The notes: generated by a model not told the origin, from the sequence alone. A stretch of 64,000 nt of DNA from Lawsonibacter asaccharolyticus (GCA_003112755.1 BFBT01000001.1:2294001-2358000); one strand, 5' to 3'; shown: positions 8,530-17,126, numbered from the stretch's first letter. Numbers and translations are program-made.

Positions 8530-8618
8530 GATCTCAGCGTTATGTGACCCAGGGAGAGAGGTGGGACTGCAAGCGGTGTGTGCAGACTGTGCATAGGAGC
8601 CAACATGATCTGGGGTGA
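8526..8618 (+). CDS. Candidate small ORF, 30 residues
   Basis: ATG 8526 is preceded by AAAGAGGTGAG at good spacing. It encodes 30 residues including a CKRC pair, with several His, Gln and Arg. It ends about 40 nt before the terminator stem at 8660. It could be a leader peptide, a small protein or noncoding. I do not recognise it. Confidence 0.3.
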   Translation: MRSQRYVTQGERWDCKRCVQTVHRSQHDLG

Positions 8619-8659
8619 CCCCCAAAAATCTTGTTTTTCCAGTTCAGCCTGATTTTCTC

Positions 8660-8696
8660 CGCCATCGTTTGCAGTAGTGCAGCGGTGGCGTTTTTG
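8660..8696 (+). terminator. Intrinsic terminator of the 8351 transcript
   Basis: CGCCATCG (8660-8667) pairs with CGGTGGCG (8683-8690) with one G-T wobble. TGCA pairs extend the stem inside, and TTTTTG follows. With the promoter at 8351 this defines a transcript of about 310 nt. Confidence 0.7.
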
Positions 8697-8743
8697 TTGC
8701 CTGAAATGATAAAATGACGTTCCCATGGAAAGGAGAGATCGAC

Positions 8744-8872
8744 ATGACGATGCTTCGTGAGAAGAAGAACAGTATCTGGAATCAGATGCGTCAGGATAAA
8801 GACATCGACGACATGATCTTTGAGAGTGAGCCTGCTGCCCGCAAGGAAGCTGTGGTATGCAGTGAGCGCTGA
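8744..8872 (+). CDS. Small hypothetical protein, 42 residues
   Basis: ATG 8744 follows a strong ribosome binding site (AAAGGAGAG, 8729-8737). The 42-residue product is charged (MTMLREKKNS at the start, DIDDMIFESE in the middle) with no hydrophobic segment, so it looks soluble and helical. The gene lies between the terminator at 8696 and the hairpin at 8891. The good ribosome binding site is the main reason to believe it. Function unknown. Confidence 0.45.
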   Translation: MTMLREKKNSIWNQMRQDKDIDDMIFESEPAARKEAVVCSER

Positions 8873-8890
8873 CGGATCTCCGGATGACTG

Positions 8891-8950
8891 GACCGGGAGC
8901 CTGTACCCAGCCGCGGCAGAGCTGCGGGTCGGGGAGACAGGCTCCCGGTC
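8891..8950 (+). repeat. Long stem-loop, 14-bp perfect stem
   Basis: The arms 8891-8904 and 8937-8950 are exact reverse complements. The 32-nt loop can fold further (CAGC...GCTG). No clear T-run follows, so it may be a weak terminator for the 42-residue ORF or a structured RNA element. I see nothing else supportable in 8951-9157. Confidence 0.5.
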
Positions 8951-9157
8951 TCTGCGTTTCAGGCAGGGCCGTGCCTGAGGAGAGGCCGGGCGGCCCCGGT
9001 GCGCCGATGACCGGGGAGCAGCGGAGGGGCAGGCCCCGTTCCTGCGTGGAGAAGGAGAGTGGCGTGTACCATAGGGGCCGATGCCCTGCCCGATCAGGAC
9101 CGGTTGCTGAATCTTGCTCCATAACTGGATAAAGTGGGCCAATTTGCACAGAAAGAC

Positions 9158-9186
9158 TTGCACCCGGGCAAAAAATATACTAAAAT
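9158..9186 (+). promoter_or_regulatory. Promoter for the carboxyltransferase gene
   Basis: TTGCAC 9158-9163 and TAAAAT 9181-9186 are 17 bp apart. The leader to the start codon would be about 125 nt and contains two small hairpins (9201-9221 and about 9220-9240). Confidence 0.5.
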
Positions 9187-9318
9187 AACCATAAGATTCA
9201 GGCCGGAGGGGGAAACCGGCCCTTTCTGCCGTCCAGAAGGGACGCCGGAAAAGTCTTTGCCCCTGTTTATGTTTCATAGAATCCAGCTTTGAAAAAGCAT
9301 CACGGAGGTCAGATGAAC

Positions 9319-11286
9319 ATGAGAAAGATCAACTTTACAGAGACAGTGCTGCGTGACGCGAACCAGTCGCTGATCGCCACCCGCCTCCCCTATGACAAAT
9401 TCGAGTCCATTCTGGAGACCATGGACAAGGCTGGCTACTACTCCGCTGAGGTGTGGGGCGGCGCTACCTTTGACGTGTGCCTGCGTTATCTCCAGGAGGA
9501 CCCCTGGGAGCGGCTGCGGAAGATCCGGGCCAAGATGCCCAATACCAAGCTCCAGATGCTGTTGCGAGGCCAGAACATCTTGGGCTATAAGCACTATCCC
9601 GATGACGTGGTGCGTAAATTCGTGGAGTACTCCGTCAAGAACGGCATCGACATCATCCGTATCTTCGACGCTCTGAACGATGTGCGCAACCTGGAGGTAG
9701 CCATCGACGAGACCGTCAAGCAGGGGGCCCACGCCTCCGGTACCATCTGCTTCACCACCAGCCCGGTCCACACCCTGGAAAAGAACGTAGCCATGGTGAA
9801 GGATCTCCAGAAAATGGGCGTAAAGTCCATCGCCATCAAAGACATGGCGGGCATCATGGGGCCCAAGGACGCCTATGACCTGGTCTCCGCCATCAAGGAC
9901 GCGGTCCCCGAACTGCCGGTGGTGGTCCACACCCACTGCACCACCGGCCTGGCGTTCATGACCTATCTGAAGGCGGTGGAGGCGGGTGCCGATGTGATCG
10001 ACACCGCCATCTCCCCCTTCTCCGGCGGCACCGCCCAGCCTGCCACCGAGACTCTGGCTTACGCCCTGCGCCAGCTTGGCTACCAGGTGGACCTGGACGA
10101 CAAGGTCCTCGTCAAGATGGCCGACTTCTTCAAGGGCGTCCGGGCCGACTTCCTGGCCGACGGGACTCTCGACCCCATCTCCATGGCCACCGATACCCAG
10201 TGCCTGAATTACCAGATCCCCGGCGGCATGCTGTCCAATCTGATCTCCCAGCTCAAAATGATGAACGCCATCGATAAGCTGGACGAGGCCTTGGCCGAGA
10301 CCCCCAAGGTCCGTGCTGACCTGGGCTATCCGCCCCTGGTCACCCCCACCAGCCAGATGGTGGGATCCCAGGCTGTGCAGAATGTACTGGCCGGCGAGCG
10401 CTACAAGGTGGTGGGCAAAGAAATCAAGGCCTACTGCCGGGGTGAGTACGGCCGTACCCCTGCCCCCATCGATGCCAAGATTCAAAAGAAGATTTTGGGC
10501 AACACCCCTGTGGTGAAAGGCCGTTTCGCCGACTCCCTGGAGCCCGAGTTTGAAAAGACCAAGAAGGAACTGGGCGACAAGGCCAAGAGTGACGAGGATG
10601 TCCTGTCCTATATCGCGTTCCCCCAGGTGGCCATGGCCTTCTTTGAGGACCGTGCCACAGGGTTCAAGAAGAAAAAGGAGGCTGCCCCTGTGAAACCTGC
10701 TGCGCCCGCCGCCCCTGCTGCGGCTCCCGCTCCCCGCGCGCCCTTTGCCGGCCCCGTCTACTATGCCGCGGTGCCCGTGCCCCAGACCCCCGGCTATGTG
10801 AGCCGTGCCATCCAGCCCTTTGCCGCGTCCTACCAGCCCTCTTATCTGAAGATGGGAGACCGGGAGGACTGCACGGGAAACTTCACCATCACCATCGATG
10901 GCAAGCCCTATCAGGTGTCGGTGGCCAAGGCTGATACCCCCACCGCCGCTCCTGTGGCCGCCGCCCCCGTGGCTGCCGCCGCTCCTGCGGCCGCCGCTCC
11001 CGTGGCAGCGCCCACCCCGGCACCGGCCGCTGCTCCTGCCGCTACCCCTGCTCCCACCGCTGTTGCCGCCGGCGAGACGCCGGTAAACAGTCCCATGCCC
11101 GGCAATATTTTTAAGGTGGAGTGCAAGCCCGGCCAGGCAGTGAAGGCGGGCGATGTACTGGTGGTGCTGGAGGCCATGAAGATGGAGATCGAGGTCTCTG
11201 CCCCGGTGGACGGCACCGTCAAGTCTGTATCCGCCACAGTGGGCACCGCCGTCAATACCGATGACCTGCTGGTAGTCCTGGGCTGA
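9319..11286 (+). CDS. oadA: Biotin-dependent carboxyltransferase (OadA / pyruvate carboxylase subunit B type)
   Basis: A 655-residue fusion. The N-terminal carboxyltransferase TIM barrel begins TETVLRDANQSLIATR and has the metal-binding HTHCTTGL motif near 203. Two Ala/Pro-rich linkers follow, then a C-terminal biotinyl domain with the acceptor Lys621 in EAMKMEI. It transfers CO2 between biotin and pyruvate/oxaloacetate. No membrane decarboxylase (OadB/OadG) or biotin carboxylase gene is nearby, so its partners must lie elsewhere. GGAGG at 9304-9308 fits ATG 9319 (spacing 10) or ATG 9313 (spacing 4); a TTG at 9289 is less likely. The exact reaction (decarboxylase, carboxylase or transcarboxylase) cannot be told from this gene. 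Confidence 0.9.
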   Translation: MRKINFTETVLRDANQSLIATRLPYDKFESILETMDKAGYYSAEVWGGATFDVCLRYLQEDPWERLRKIRAKMPNTKLQMLLRGQNILGYKHYPDDVVRKFVEYSVKNGIDIIRIFDALNDVRNLEVAIDETVKQGAHASGTICFTTSPVHTLEKNVAMVKDLQKMGVKSIAIKDMAGIMGPKDAYDLVSAIKDAVPELPVVVHTHCTTGLAFMTYLKAVEAGADVIDTAISPFSGGTAQPATETLAYALRQLGYQVDLDDKVLVKMADFFKGVRADFLADGTLDPISMATDTQCLNYQIPGGMLSNLISQLKMMNAIDKLDEALAETPKVRADLGYPPLVTPTSQMVGSQAVQNVLAGERYKVVGKEIKAYCRGEYGRTPAPIDAKIQKKILGNTPVVKGRFADSLEPEFEKTKKELGDKAKSDEDVLSYIAFPQVAMAFFEDRATGFKKKKEAAPVKPAAPAAPAAAPAPRAPFAGPVYYAAVPVPQTPGYVSRAIQPFAASYQPSYLKMGDREDCTGNFTITIDGKPYQVSVAKADTPTAAPVAAAPVAAAAPAAAAPVAAPTPAPAAAPAATPAPTAVAAGETPVNSPMPGNIFKVECKPGQAVKAGDVLVVLEAMKMEIEVSAPVDGTVKSVSATVGTAVNTDDLLVVLG

Positions 11287-11314
11287 CAACAGAAATTCAG
11301 AGGATAAGCAACGA

Positions 11315-11352
11315 CTCCCCGCCAGCCAGTTCCGGCTGGCGGGGAGCCTTTC
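11315..11352 (+). terminator. Terminator of the carboxyltransferase gene
   Basis: A perfect 13-bp stem (11315-11327 with 11334-11346) with a 6-nt loop, then CCTTTCT. Confidence 0.75.
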
Positions 11353-11428
11353 TGACCGCCCGGGCAGGGGGAAGAGAAGCACTGCGGCCCTCTCACACAC
11401 TTTTAAGGAAGTCTTAATGGAAATCACC

Positions 11429-11457
11429 TTGAAAAGGCAGAGGGAACATGGTAAACT
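11429..11457 (+). promoter_or_regulatory. Promoter for rfbA
   Basis: TTGAAA 11429-11434 and TAAACT 11452-11457 are 17 bp apart, 43 nt before the rfbA start. Confidence 0.55.
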
Positions 11458-11499
11458 GAATCATCTGAACAGGCCGGATGGAAGAGGAGGAGTGACCGC

Positions 11500-12357
11500 A
11501 TGAAAGGGATCGTATTGGCCGCAGGGAAAGGCACCCGTCTGTATCCCATGACCAAGCCGGTTTGCAAGCCGCTGCTTCCCGTGTACGACAAGCCCCTGAT
11601 CTACTACCCCATCGCGATTCTGATGCAGGCTGGGATCTCAGAGATCCTGGTGATCGTTCCCCCTAACGAGACCGCCACCTTCACCGCTCTGCTGGGGGAC
11701 GGGAGCCAGTACGGTCTGAAGATCTCTTATGCGGAGCAGCCGGTGCCCCGGGGGATCGCGGACGCCCTGCTCATTGGGCAGGAGTTCGTGGGGGACGACC
11801 GGGTCTGTCTGGTGCTGGGGGACAACATTTTCTACGCCCCCACCTTGGGAGCCACCCTGAAAAAGGCTGCGGCCAGTCCCGCGGCCGCCACAGTGTTCGG
11901 CTACTACGTGGAGGACCCCCGCCCCTTTGGCGTGGTGGAGTTCGACAAGAATGGAAAGGCCATTTCCATTGAAGAGAAGCCCCGCTACCCCAAGTCCAAC
12001 TATATCGTGCCCGGTCTCTACTTCTATGATCAGCAGGTGATGGAGATCGCCCGAGCCCTGAAGCCCTCCGCCCGGGGAGAGCTGGAGATCACCGATGTGA
12101 ATCTGGAGTATCTCAGCCGAGGACAGCTCCAGGTGATACCGCTGGAAAAAAATTTTACCTGGCTGGACGCCGGCACGGCGGACAGTCTGCTGGCGGCGGC
12201 CCAGACAATCAAGGAGATCCAGGACACCACCGGCCGCTATGTAGGCTGCCTGGAGGAGCTGGGTTTCTATGAGGGCTGGATCTCGGAGGAGCAGGTCCAC
12301 GCCATCGGGGACGAGCTGGAGATGACCCTCTACGGCAAGTATCTGAAATGCCTGTGA
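11500..12357 (+). CDS. rfbA: Glucose-1-phosphate thymidylyltransferase
   Basis: A 285-residue sugar nucleotidyltransferase forming dTDP-glucose from glucose-1-phosphate and dTTP, the first step to dTDP-rhamnose. The N terminus MKGIVLAAGKGTRLYPMT carries the GxGTRLxPxT nucleotide loop. LGDNIFY and the EEKPRYPKSNY region match RfbA/RmlA. AGGAGG precedes the ATG. The gene is monocistronic here; rfbB, rfbC and rfbD are not adjacent, unlike the usual rml cluster. Confidence 0.93.
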   Translation: MKGIVLAAGKGTRLYPMTKPVCKPLLPVYDKPLIYYPIAILMQAGISEILVIVPPNETATFTALLGDGSQYGLKISYAEQPVPRGIADALLIGQEFVGDDRVCLVLGDNIFYAPTLGATLKKAAASPAAATVFGYYVEDPRPFGVVEFDKNGKAISIEEKPRYPKSNYIVPGLYFYDQQVMEIARALKPSARGELEITDVNLEYLSRGQLQVIPLEKNFTWLDAGTADSLLAAAQTIKEIQDTTGRYVGCLEELGFYEGWISEEQVHAIGDELEMTLYGKYLKCL

Positions 12358-12363
12358 ACGCCT

Positions 12364-12576
12364 CTATCGGGCCCCGGCGGGAGATGTCCCGCCGGGGCTT
12401 TCCTGCATGCCGCCCTGGGCCAGACAGGTGCGGCGCAGCTCCTCCACCTCTCCGGACGTGAGGGAGGCGCCATCCAGCGTCAGCAGGGCGGCGAGGAGCT
12501 CCTGAGGTGGATACCCCGATGTACCCGCTCCGTATGTGAAGGCATCCACTGCCCGCCTGTTCTCTGTGAGATCCAT
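12364..12576 (-). CDS. Small hypothetical protein, 70 residues
   Basis: On the minus strand ATG 12576 follows the strong ribosome binding site AAGGAAGGAGGGG at good spacing. The 70-residue product is soluble and acidic in the middle. Its last codons lie inside the GC hairpin that terminates rfbA on the opposite strand, so the two genes converge closely. I do not recognise the protein. The ribosome binding site is the main support. Confidence 0.4.
   Translation of the reverse strand: MDLTENRRAVDAFTYGAGTSGYPPQELLAALLTLDGASLTSGEVEELRRTCLAQGGMQESPGGTSPAGAR
12371..12401 (+). terminator. Terminator of rfbA
   Basis: A perfect 12-bp stem (12371-12382 with 12387-12398) with a GATG loop and TTT after it. 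Confidence 0.75.
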
Positions 12577-12774
12577 GTCTACCCCTCCTTCCTTTTCCAA
12601 ATGGCGGGGCTGCGCTTCAAGTGTCCCCACATAAAATGATAGGGGATTTTGTCGAAACATACAATACCAACAAAGTGGATTTTGGAGTATCATAGTGACC
12701 GGAGAGGGCGGGTGGCTGTCCTGATCCGCCTGTCTCCCCATTAGAAGGAGAGGCGGAGGTGAGGAATTAAGACT

Positions 12775-12809
12775 TTGATATTGCCATTTGTCTGATTTTA
12801 TGGCAAAAT
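12775..12809 (+). promoter_or_regulatory. Candidate promoter with palindrome before the nucleotidase gene
   Basis: TTGCCAT (12781-12787) and ATGGCAA (12800-12806) form a 7-7 palindrome with a 12-nt centre. TTGCCA and CAAAAT (12804-12809) are spaced 17 bp as a weak promoter; TTGATA 12775-12780 is an alternative -35. The palindrome could be a repressor operator or a short hairpin. Confidence 0.35.
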
Positions 12810-12869
12810 GAAATCCTGCAAAGCGGTTTTTGCAGAATGACGGGAGCAGACGGAAAGGAGGCTGGTTTC

Positions 12870-14819
12870 ATGAGGCGGCTGCGGCGGAGAATGACCGCTG
12901 TGCTCACAGCGCTTCTCCTGTTGACCCTGCTGATTCCCTGGGGTCTGGCGGAGCCGGCCCCTGGGCCCCACCAGACCACGGTGCTCTTTACCCATGATCT
13001 CCACTCCCACTTCCTGCCCTTGGAGAGGGCGGACGGCGGGGAGTCCGGAGGCTATGCCCGGCTGGCCTCCGCACTGGAGCAGCAGCGGGCCCTCCACCCG
13101 GATGCTCTTACCCTGGACGGGGGAGACTTCTCCATCGGCTCTCTGGTCCAGACCCTCTACACCACCCGGGCGGCGGAGCTGCGGACCATGGGCGCTCTGG
13201 GTTATGACGCCACGACTGCGGGCAACCATGAGTTTGACCACACTGGCCTGGGCTTTGCCCAGATGCTCACGGCGGCCTACACCAGCGGAGATCCGCTTCC
13301 GGCCCTGCTCATGGCCAACTACGCCCCATCGGCCGGTGGTCCTGACCAGCTGGACATCCAGCGGGCCATGTCGGCCTACGGCGTGACCGACACGCTACTG
13401 CTGGAGCGGGGCGGGGTCACCTACGGCATTTTCGGCCTGATGGGCACCGACTCGGACGACTGCGCCCCCACTTCGGGCTTCACGCTGGAGGACCCGGTGC
13501 AGGCGGCCCAGCGCTGCGTGGACAGCCTGGAGGAGCAGGGGGCGCAGTTTATCATCGCGCTGTCCCACAGCGGGACCGACGAGCGGGAGCGGAAGTCGGA
13601 GGACCAGCAGCTGGCCAGGGAGGTGGAGGGGATCGACCTGATCCTCTCTGGCCATACCCACACCACCCTCACCCAGCCCATTGTGGAGGGGGATACCTAT
13701 ATCGTCTCCGCCGGGCCCTACTGCGAGAATCTGGGGAGCATCACTCTGGAGTGGTCGGAGGACGGAAGCAAGACCCTGGTGGACTACCAGCTGATCCCTA
13801 TCGACCAGACCCTGCCGGAGGACCAGGAGATCGCCTCCCTGGTGGAGGAGTGGAAGGCCCAGGTGGGGGTGGATTATCTGGCCCGCTACCACCTGACCTA
13901 TGACCAGGTGCTGGCCCGGGCGGACTTCTCCCTGACGCGGCCGGAGTCGGGAGTCCAGCAGGGAAATCCCCTGGGGGAGCTGGTGGCGGACGCCTTCCTC
14001 TGGGCGGCGCGGGAGCTGGCAGCGGAGGACCCAGGGGTGCCCACGGTGGCAGTCACTGCCGACGGCGTGCTGCGGGCCGATCTGCCTGCGGGGGATATCA
14101 CCGTCTCCCAGGCCTTTGATGTGCTCTCCATGGGAGTGGGGGAGGATGGGACCTCTGGTTTTCCACTGGTGACCTGCTACCTCACCGGGAAGGAGCTGCG
14201 GGCGGCGGCAGAGGTGGACGCCTCGGTGACCCCTATCATGCCGGCGGCCCAGCTGTACATGTCGGGGATGGTGTACACCTTCAACCCCCACCGGATGTTT
14301 TTCAACCGGGTGACCTCCTGCTGGCTGGAGGAGCCCTCCTTCGCCACCGGCCTGTTGGAGCGTGAGATGTCCCGGATCGAGGACGACCAGCTCTACCGGG
14401 TGGTGACCGGGATGTACTCCGCCCAGATGCTGGGCACGGTGAAGGAGAAGTCCCTGGGGCTGCTGTCTCTGGAGCCCAAGGACGAGAACGGAGTGCCCAT
14501 CACCGATTTTGCCACCCGGGTGCTCCGGGACGGGAACGGCAGCGAGATCAAGGAGTGGTATGCCCTGGCGGCCTACCTTCAGTCCTTCGGGGATGAAGGG
14601 GTGCCCGAGCGGTACGGCATGCCGAAGGGGGACGGGCGCAAGTCGGTGGACCGCAGCTGGAACCCCATCGAGCTGCTCCGCTCCCCCAACTGGATCACCC
14701 TGGTCACGCTGCTGGCGGCGGCGGCGGTCCTGGCGGCGGCGGTGCTGCTGGTCCGGGCCCTGGTCCGGCGGGTAAGGCGGCGGCGCTACGGCGGCGGCCG
14801 GAAGAGGTACCGGGGATAG
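12870..14819 (+). CDS. Surface-anchored 5'-nucleotidase / bifunctional metallophosphatase
   Basis: A 649-residue exported UshA-like enzyme. A basic N terminus plus a hydrophobic stretch (about 9-28) forms a signal peptide. The calcineurin-like domain has FTHDLHSH, LDGGDFS, GNHEFDH and SGHTHTTL metal-binding motifs. The 5'-nucleotidase C-terminal substrate domain spans about 340-550. One C-terminal membrane helix (NWITLVTLLAAAAVL) followed by an Arg-rich tail anchors it outside the membrane. It hydrolyses nucleotides or related phosphoesters extracellularly. GGAGG at 12857-12861 supports ATG 12870 over an upstream ATG at 12837. A short hairpin (14819-14838) follows. Confidence 0.88.
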   Translation: MRRLRRRMTAVLTALLLLTLLIPWGLAEPAPGPHQTTVLFTHDLHSHFLPLERADGGESGGYARLASALEQQRALHPDALTLDGGDFSIGSLVQTLYTTRAAELRTMGALGYDATTAGNHEFDHTGLGFAQMLTAAYTSGDPLPALLMANYAPSAGGPDQLDIQRAMSAYGVTDTLLLERGGVTYGIFGLMGTDSDDCAPTSGFTLEDPVQAAQRCVDSLEEQGAQFIIALSHSGTDERERKSEDQQLAREVEGIDLILSGHTHTTLTQPIVEGDTYIVSAGPYCENLGSITLEWSEDGSKTLVDYQLIPIDQTLPEDQEIASLVEEWKAQVGVDYLARYHLTYDQVLARADFSLTRPESGVQQGNPLGELVADAFLWAARELAAEDPGVPTVAVTADGVLRADLPAGDITVSQAFDVLSMGVGEDGTSGFPLVTCYLTGKELRAAAEVDASVTPIMPAAQLYMSGMVYTFNPHRMFFNRVTSCWLEEPSFATGLLEREMSRIEDDQLYRVVTGMYSAQMLGTVKEKSLGLLSLEPKDENGVPITDFATRVLRDGNGSEIKEWYALAAYLQSFGDEGVPERYGMPKGDGRKSVDRSWNPIELLRSPNWITLVTLLAAAAVLAAAVLLVRALVRRVRRRRYGGGRKRYRG

Positions 14820-14892
14820 GATGCCGGCGCGGGCATCCGCCCATCAGAATCAAGACCCAGGCGGCAGGGACCGCCTGTGAGGAGGAAAGAGT

Positions 14893-15744
14893 GTGAAAGA
14901 ACAGTATCGCATCGCGGCCAAGCGGAGCCTGACCCCGGAGATCGGGCAGATCTCAGTGGAGGCACCGCTGATCGCCGCCAAAGCCAAGGCGGGCCAGTTC
15001 ATCATCCTGCGGGTGGACGAGGCGGGGGAGCGTATCCCCCTGACCATCTCCAGCGCCCAGGACGGAAAGGTCACTGTGGTCTATCAGAAGGTGGGGGGCA
15101 CCACCTTGGCCCTGGACCAGCTGCAGGAGGGGGACTGCCTCCACGACTTTGTGGGCCCCCTGGGCACCCCCACCCACGTGGAGGGCTACCGCCGGGTGGC
15201 GGTGCTGGGCGGAGGCCTGGGCTGTGCCATCGCCCTGCCGGTGGCCAAGGCCATGAAGGAGGCCGGGGCCCAGGTGGACCTGATCGGCGGCTTCCGCTCC
15301 AAGGACATCGTGATCCTGGAGGAGGAGATGGGACGGGCGGCCACCGACTTGTACATATGCACGGACGACGGCAGCTACGGTTACCACGGCTTTGTCACCG
15401 GCAAGCTGGAGGAACTGATCCAGGGCGGGGCCCAGTATGACCATGTGGTGGCCATCGGCCCCCTGATGATGATGAAATTTGCCTGCAAGCTCACCGAAAA
15501 GTACCACATCCCCACCACGGTGAGCATGAACCCCATCATGATCGACGGCACCGGCATGTGCGGGTGCTGCCGGGTGACGGTGGGGGGCGAGGTGAAATTC
15601 GCCTGTGTGGACGGCCCGGACTTTGACGGGCATCAGGTGGACTTTGACGAGGTGATCGCCCGCAACGCCACCTATCGGGAATTTGAGGCGCGGCGGAAGC
15701 AGGACCACCTGTGCCGCCTGGGAGGAGGTGCCATGAATGGCTAA
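14893..15744 (+). CDS. nfnA: NADH-dependent reduced ferredoxin:NADP+ oxidoreductase, small subunit
   Basis: A 283-residue FAD and [2Fe-2S] flavoprotein of the ferredoxin-NADP reductase superfamily, also annotated as sulfide dehydrogenase beta subunit. The N-terminal beta-barrel binds FAD. LGGGLGCAIALP is the nucleotide-binding loop. A Cys cluster (GMCGCCRV, then FACVDGP, near 219-240) holds the iron-sulfur centre. It starts at GTG 14893 after AGGAGG. Paired directly with the GltA-like subunit it forms NfnAB, which couples NADH and reduced ferredoxin to NADP+ reduction by electron bifurcation in Clostridia. Confidence 0.9.
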   Translation: MKEQYRIAAKRSLTPEIGQISVEAPLIAAKAKAGQFIILRVDEAGERIPLTISSAQDGKVTVVYQKVGGTTLALDQLQEGDCLHDFVGPLGTPTHVEGYRRVAVLGGGLGCAIALPVAKAMKEAGAQVDLIGGFRSKDIVILEEEMGRAATDLYICTDDGSYGYHGFVTGKLEELIQGGAQYDHVVAIGPLMMMKFACKLTEKYHIPTTVSMNPIMIDGTGMCGCCRVTVGGEVKFACVDGPDFDGHQVDFDEVIARNATYREFEARRKQDHLCRLGGGAMNG

Positions 15745-17122
15745 CATGCAGCTGACCAAGACCCCCATGGCGGAGCAGGACCCCCAGGTCCGGAACCAGA
15801 ACTTCCTGGAGGTGGCCCGGGGCTACACCCTGGAGGAGGCCATGAACGAGGCCAAGCGGTGCATCCACTGCAAGAACCCGGCCTGCGTGTCTGGCTGTCC
15901 GGTGGGCATCCCCATCCCGGAATTTTTGGATCAGGTGGCCCAGGGGAACATCGCTGCCGCCTATGAGATCCTGTCCAACGCCAACGCCCTGCCCGCCATC
16001 TCCGGCCGGGTGTGCCCCCAGGAAAATCAGTGCGAGGGCAAGTGCGTCCGGGGCATCAAGGGGGAGCCGGTGGCCATCGGGCGGGTGGAGCGGTTCGTAG
16101 CTGACTGGGCCGCCCAGCAGGGAGTGGCCAACACGGCCACCGCCCCCAAGAACGGCAGAAAGGTGGCGGTCATCGGCTCCGGCCCGGCCGGCCTGACCTG
16201 CGCCGGCGAGCTGGCTCGGATGGGATACAGCGTTACGGTGTTCGAGGCGTTCCACCTGCCCGGCGGCGTACTGACCTACGGCATCCCCGAGTTCCGTCTC
16301 CCCAAGGCCATCGTGGCCCGGGAGGTGGCCAACCTGGAGAAGATGGGGGTGGAGATCCAGCTGAACATGGTCATCGGCAAGGTGCTGACCATCCCCGAGC
16401 TGTTCGACATGGGCTATGAGTCCGTGTTCATCGGCTCCGGCGCCGGGCTGCCCATGTTCATGAAGATCCCCGGTGAGTCCCTGGTGGGGGTGTACTCCGC
16501 CAACGAATACCTCACCCGCATCAACCTGATGAAGGCCTATCAGCCGGACAGCGAGACTCCCATCCTCCACAACCGCAAGGTGGCGGTGGTGGGCGGCGGC
16601 AACGTGGCCATGGACGCCGCCCGCTGCGCCAAGCGCCTGGGGGCAGAGGTCCACATCGTTTACCGCCGCTCTGACGCGGAGCTGCCTGCCCGGGCGGAGG
16701 AGGTCCACCACGCCCGGGAGGAGGGCATCATTTTCGACCTGCTCACCAACCCTGTCTCTATCCAGGGGGATGAGAAGGGGCATGTGGAGTCCATCACCTG
16801 CATCCGGATGGAGCTGGGAGAGCCGGACGCCTCCGGCCGCCGCAGCCCGGTGCCCATCCAGGGCAGTGAGTTCACCATGGAGGCGGACGCCGTCATCATG
16901 GCCCTGGGGACCAGTCCAAACCCCATGAGCTACGGCGGAACTCCCGGTCTGGAGCGCACCCGGAAGGGCTGCGTGGCCGCGGACGAGGCGGGACACACCT
17001 CGGTGGAGGGGGTCTTTGCCGGCGGCGACGCCGCCACCGGCGCCGCCACTGTCATCCTGGCCATGGGGGCCGGCAAGCACGCCGCAAAGGCCATCGACGA
17101 GTATTTGAAGAGCAAGAAATAA
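15737..17122 (+). CDS. nfnB: NADH-dependent reduced ferredoxin:NADP+ oxidoreductase, large subunit (GltA-like)
   Basis: A 461-residue homologue of the glutamate synthase small subunit. N-terminal cysteines (C42, C45, C50, C54, then GRVCPQENQCEGKC) hold two [4Fe-4S] clusters. A first dinucleotide motif, VIGSGPAGLTCAGE (about 140), binds FAD; a second, VVGGGNVAMDAARC (about 280), binds NAD(P)H. The start overlaps nfnA by 8 nt and uses the GGAGGAGGTG inside nfnA, so the subunits are translationally coupled. Being next to nfnA rather than a glutamate synthase large subunit favours NfnB over glutamate synthase. Confidence 0.9.
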   Translation: MANMQLTKTPMAEQDPQVRNQNFLEVARGYTLEEAMNEAKRCIHCKNPACVSGCPVGIPIPEFLDQVAQGNIAAAYEILSNANALPAISGRVCPQENQCEGKCVRGIKGEPVAIGRVERFVADWAAQQGVANTATAPKNGRKVAVIGSGPAGLTCAGELARMGYSVTVFEAFHLPGGVLTYGIPEFRLPKAIVAREVANLEKMGVEIQLNMVIGKVLTIPELFDMGYESVFIGSGAGLPMFMKIPGESLVGVYSANEYLTRINLMKAYQPDSETPILHNRKVAVVGGGNVAMDAARCAKRLGAEVHIVYRRSDAELPARAEEVHHAREEGIIFDLLTNPVSIQGDEKGHVESITCIRMELGEPDASGRRSPVPIQGSEFTMEADAVIMALGTSPNPMSYGGTPGLERTRKGCVAADEAGHTSVEGVFAGGDAATGAATVILAMGAGKHAAKAIDEYLKSKK

Positions 17123-17126
17123 GACA

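Noticed and set aside
8559..8576. T-box-like motif (AGGTGGGACTGC resembling GGGTGGNACCGC)
   Set aside because: One conserved bulge base differs. I found no Stem I with specifier loop upstream, and no aminoacyl-tRNA synthetase or amino-acid transporter lies downstream.
10680..11090. Repetitive-looking GC-rich segment in the carboxyltransferase gene
   Set aside because: It encodes the Ala/Pro linkers that join the catalytic and biotinyl domains; no separate repeat element is needed to explain it.
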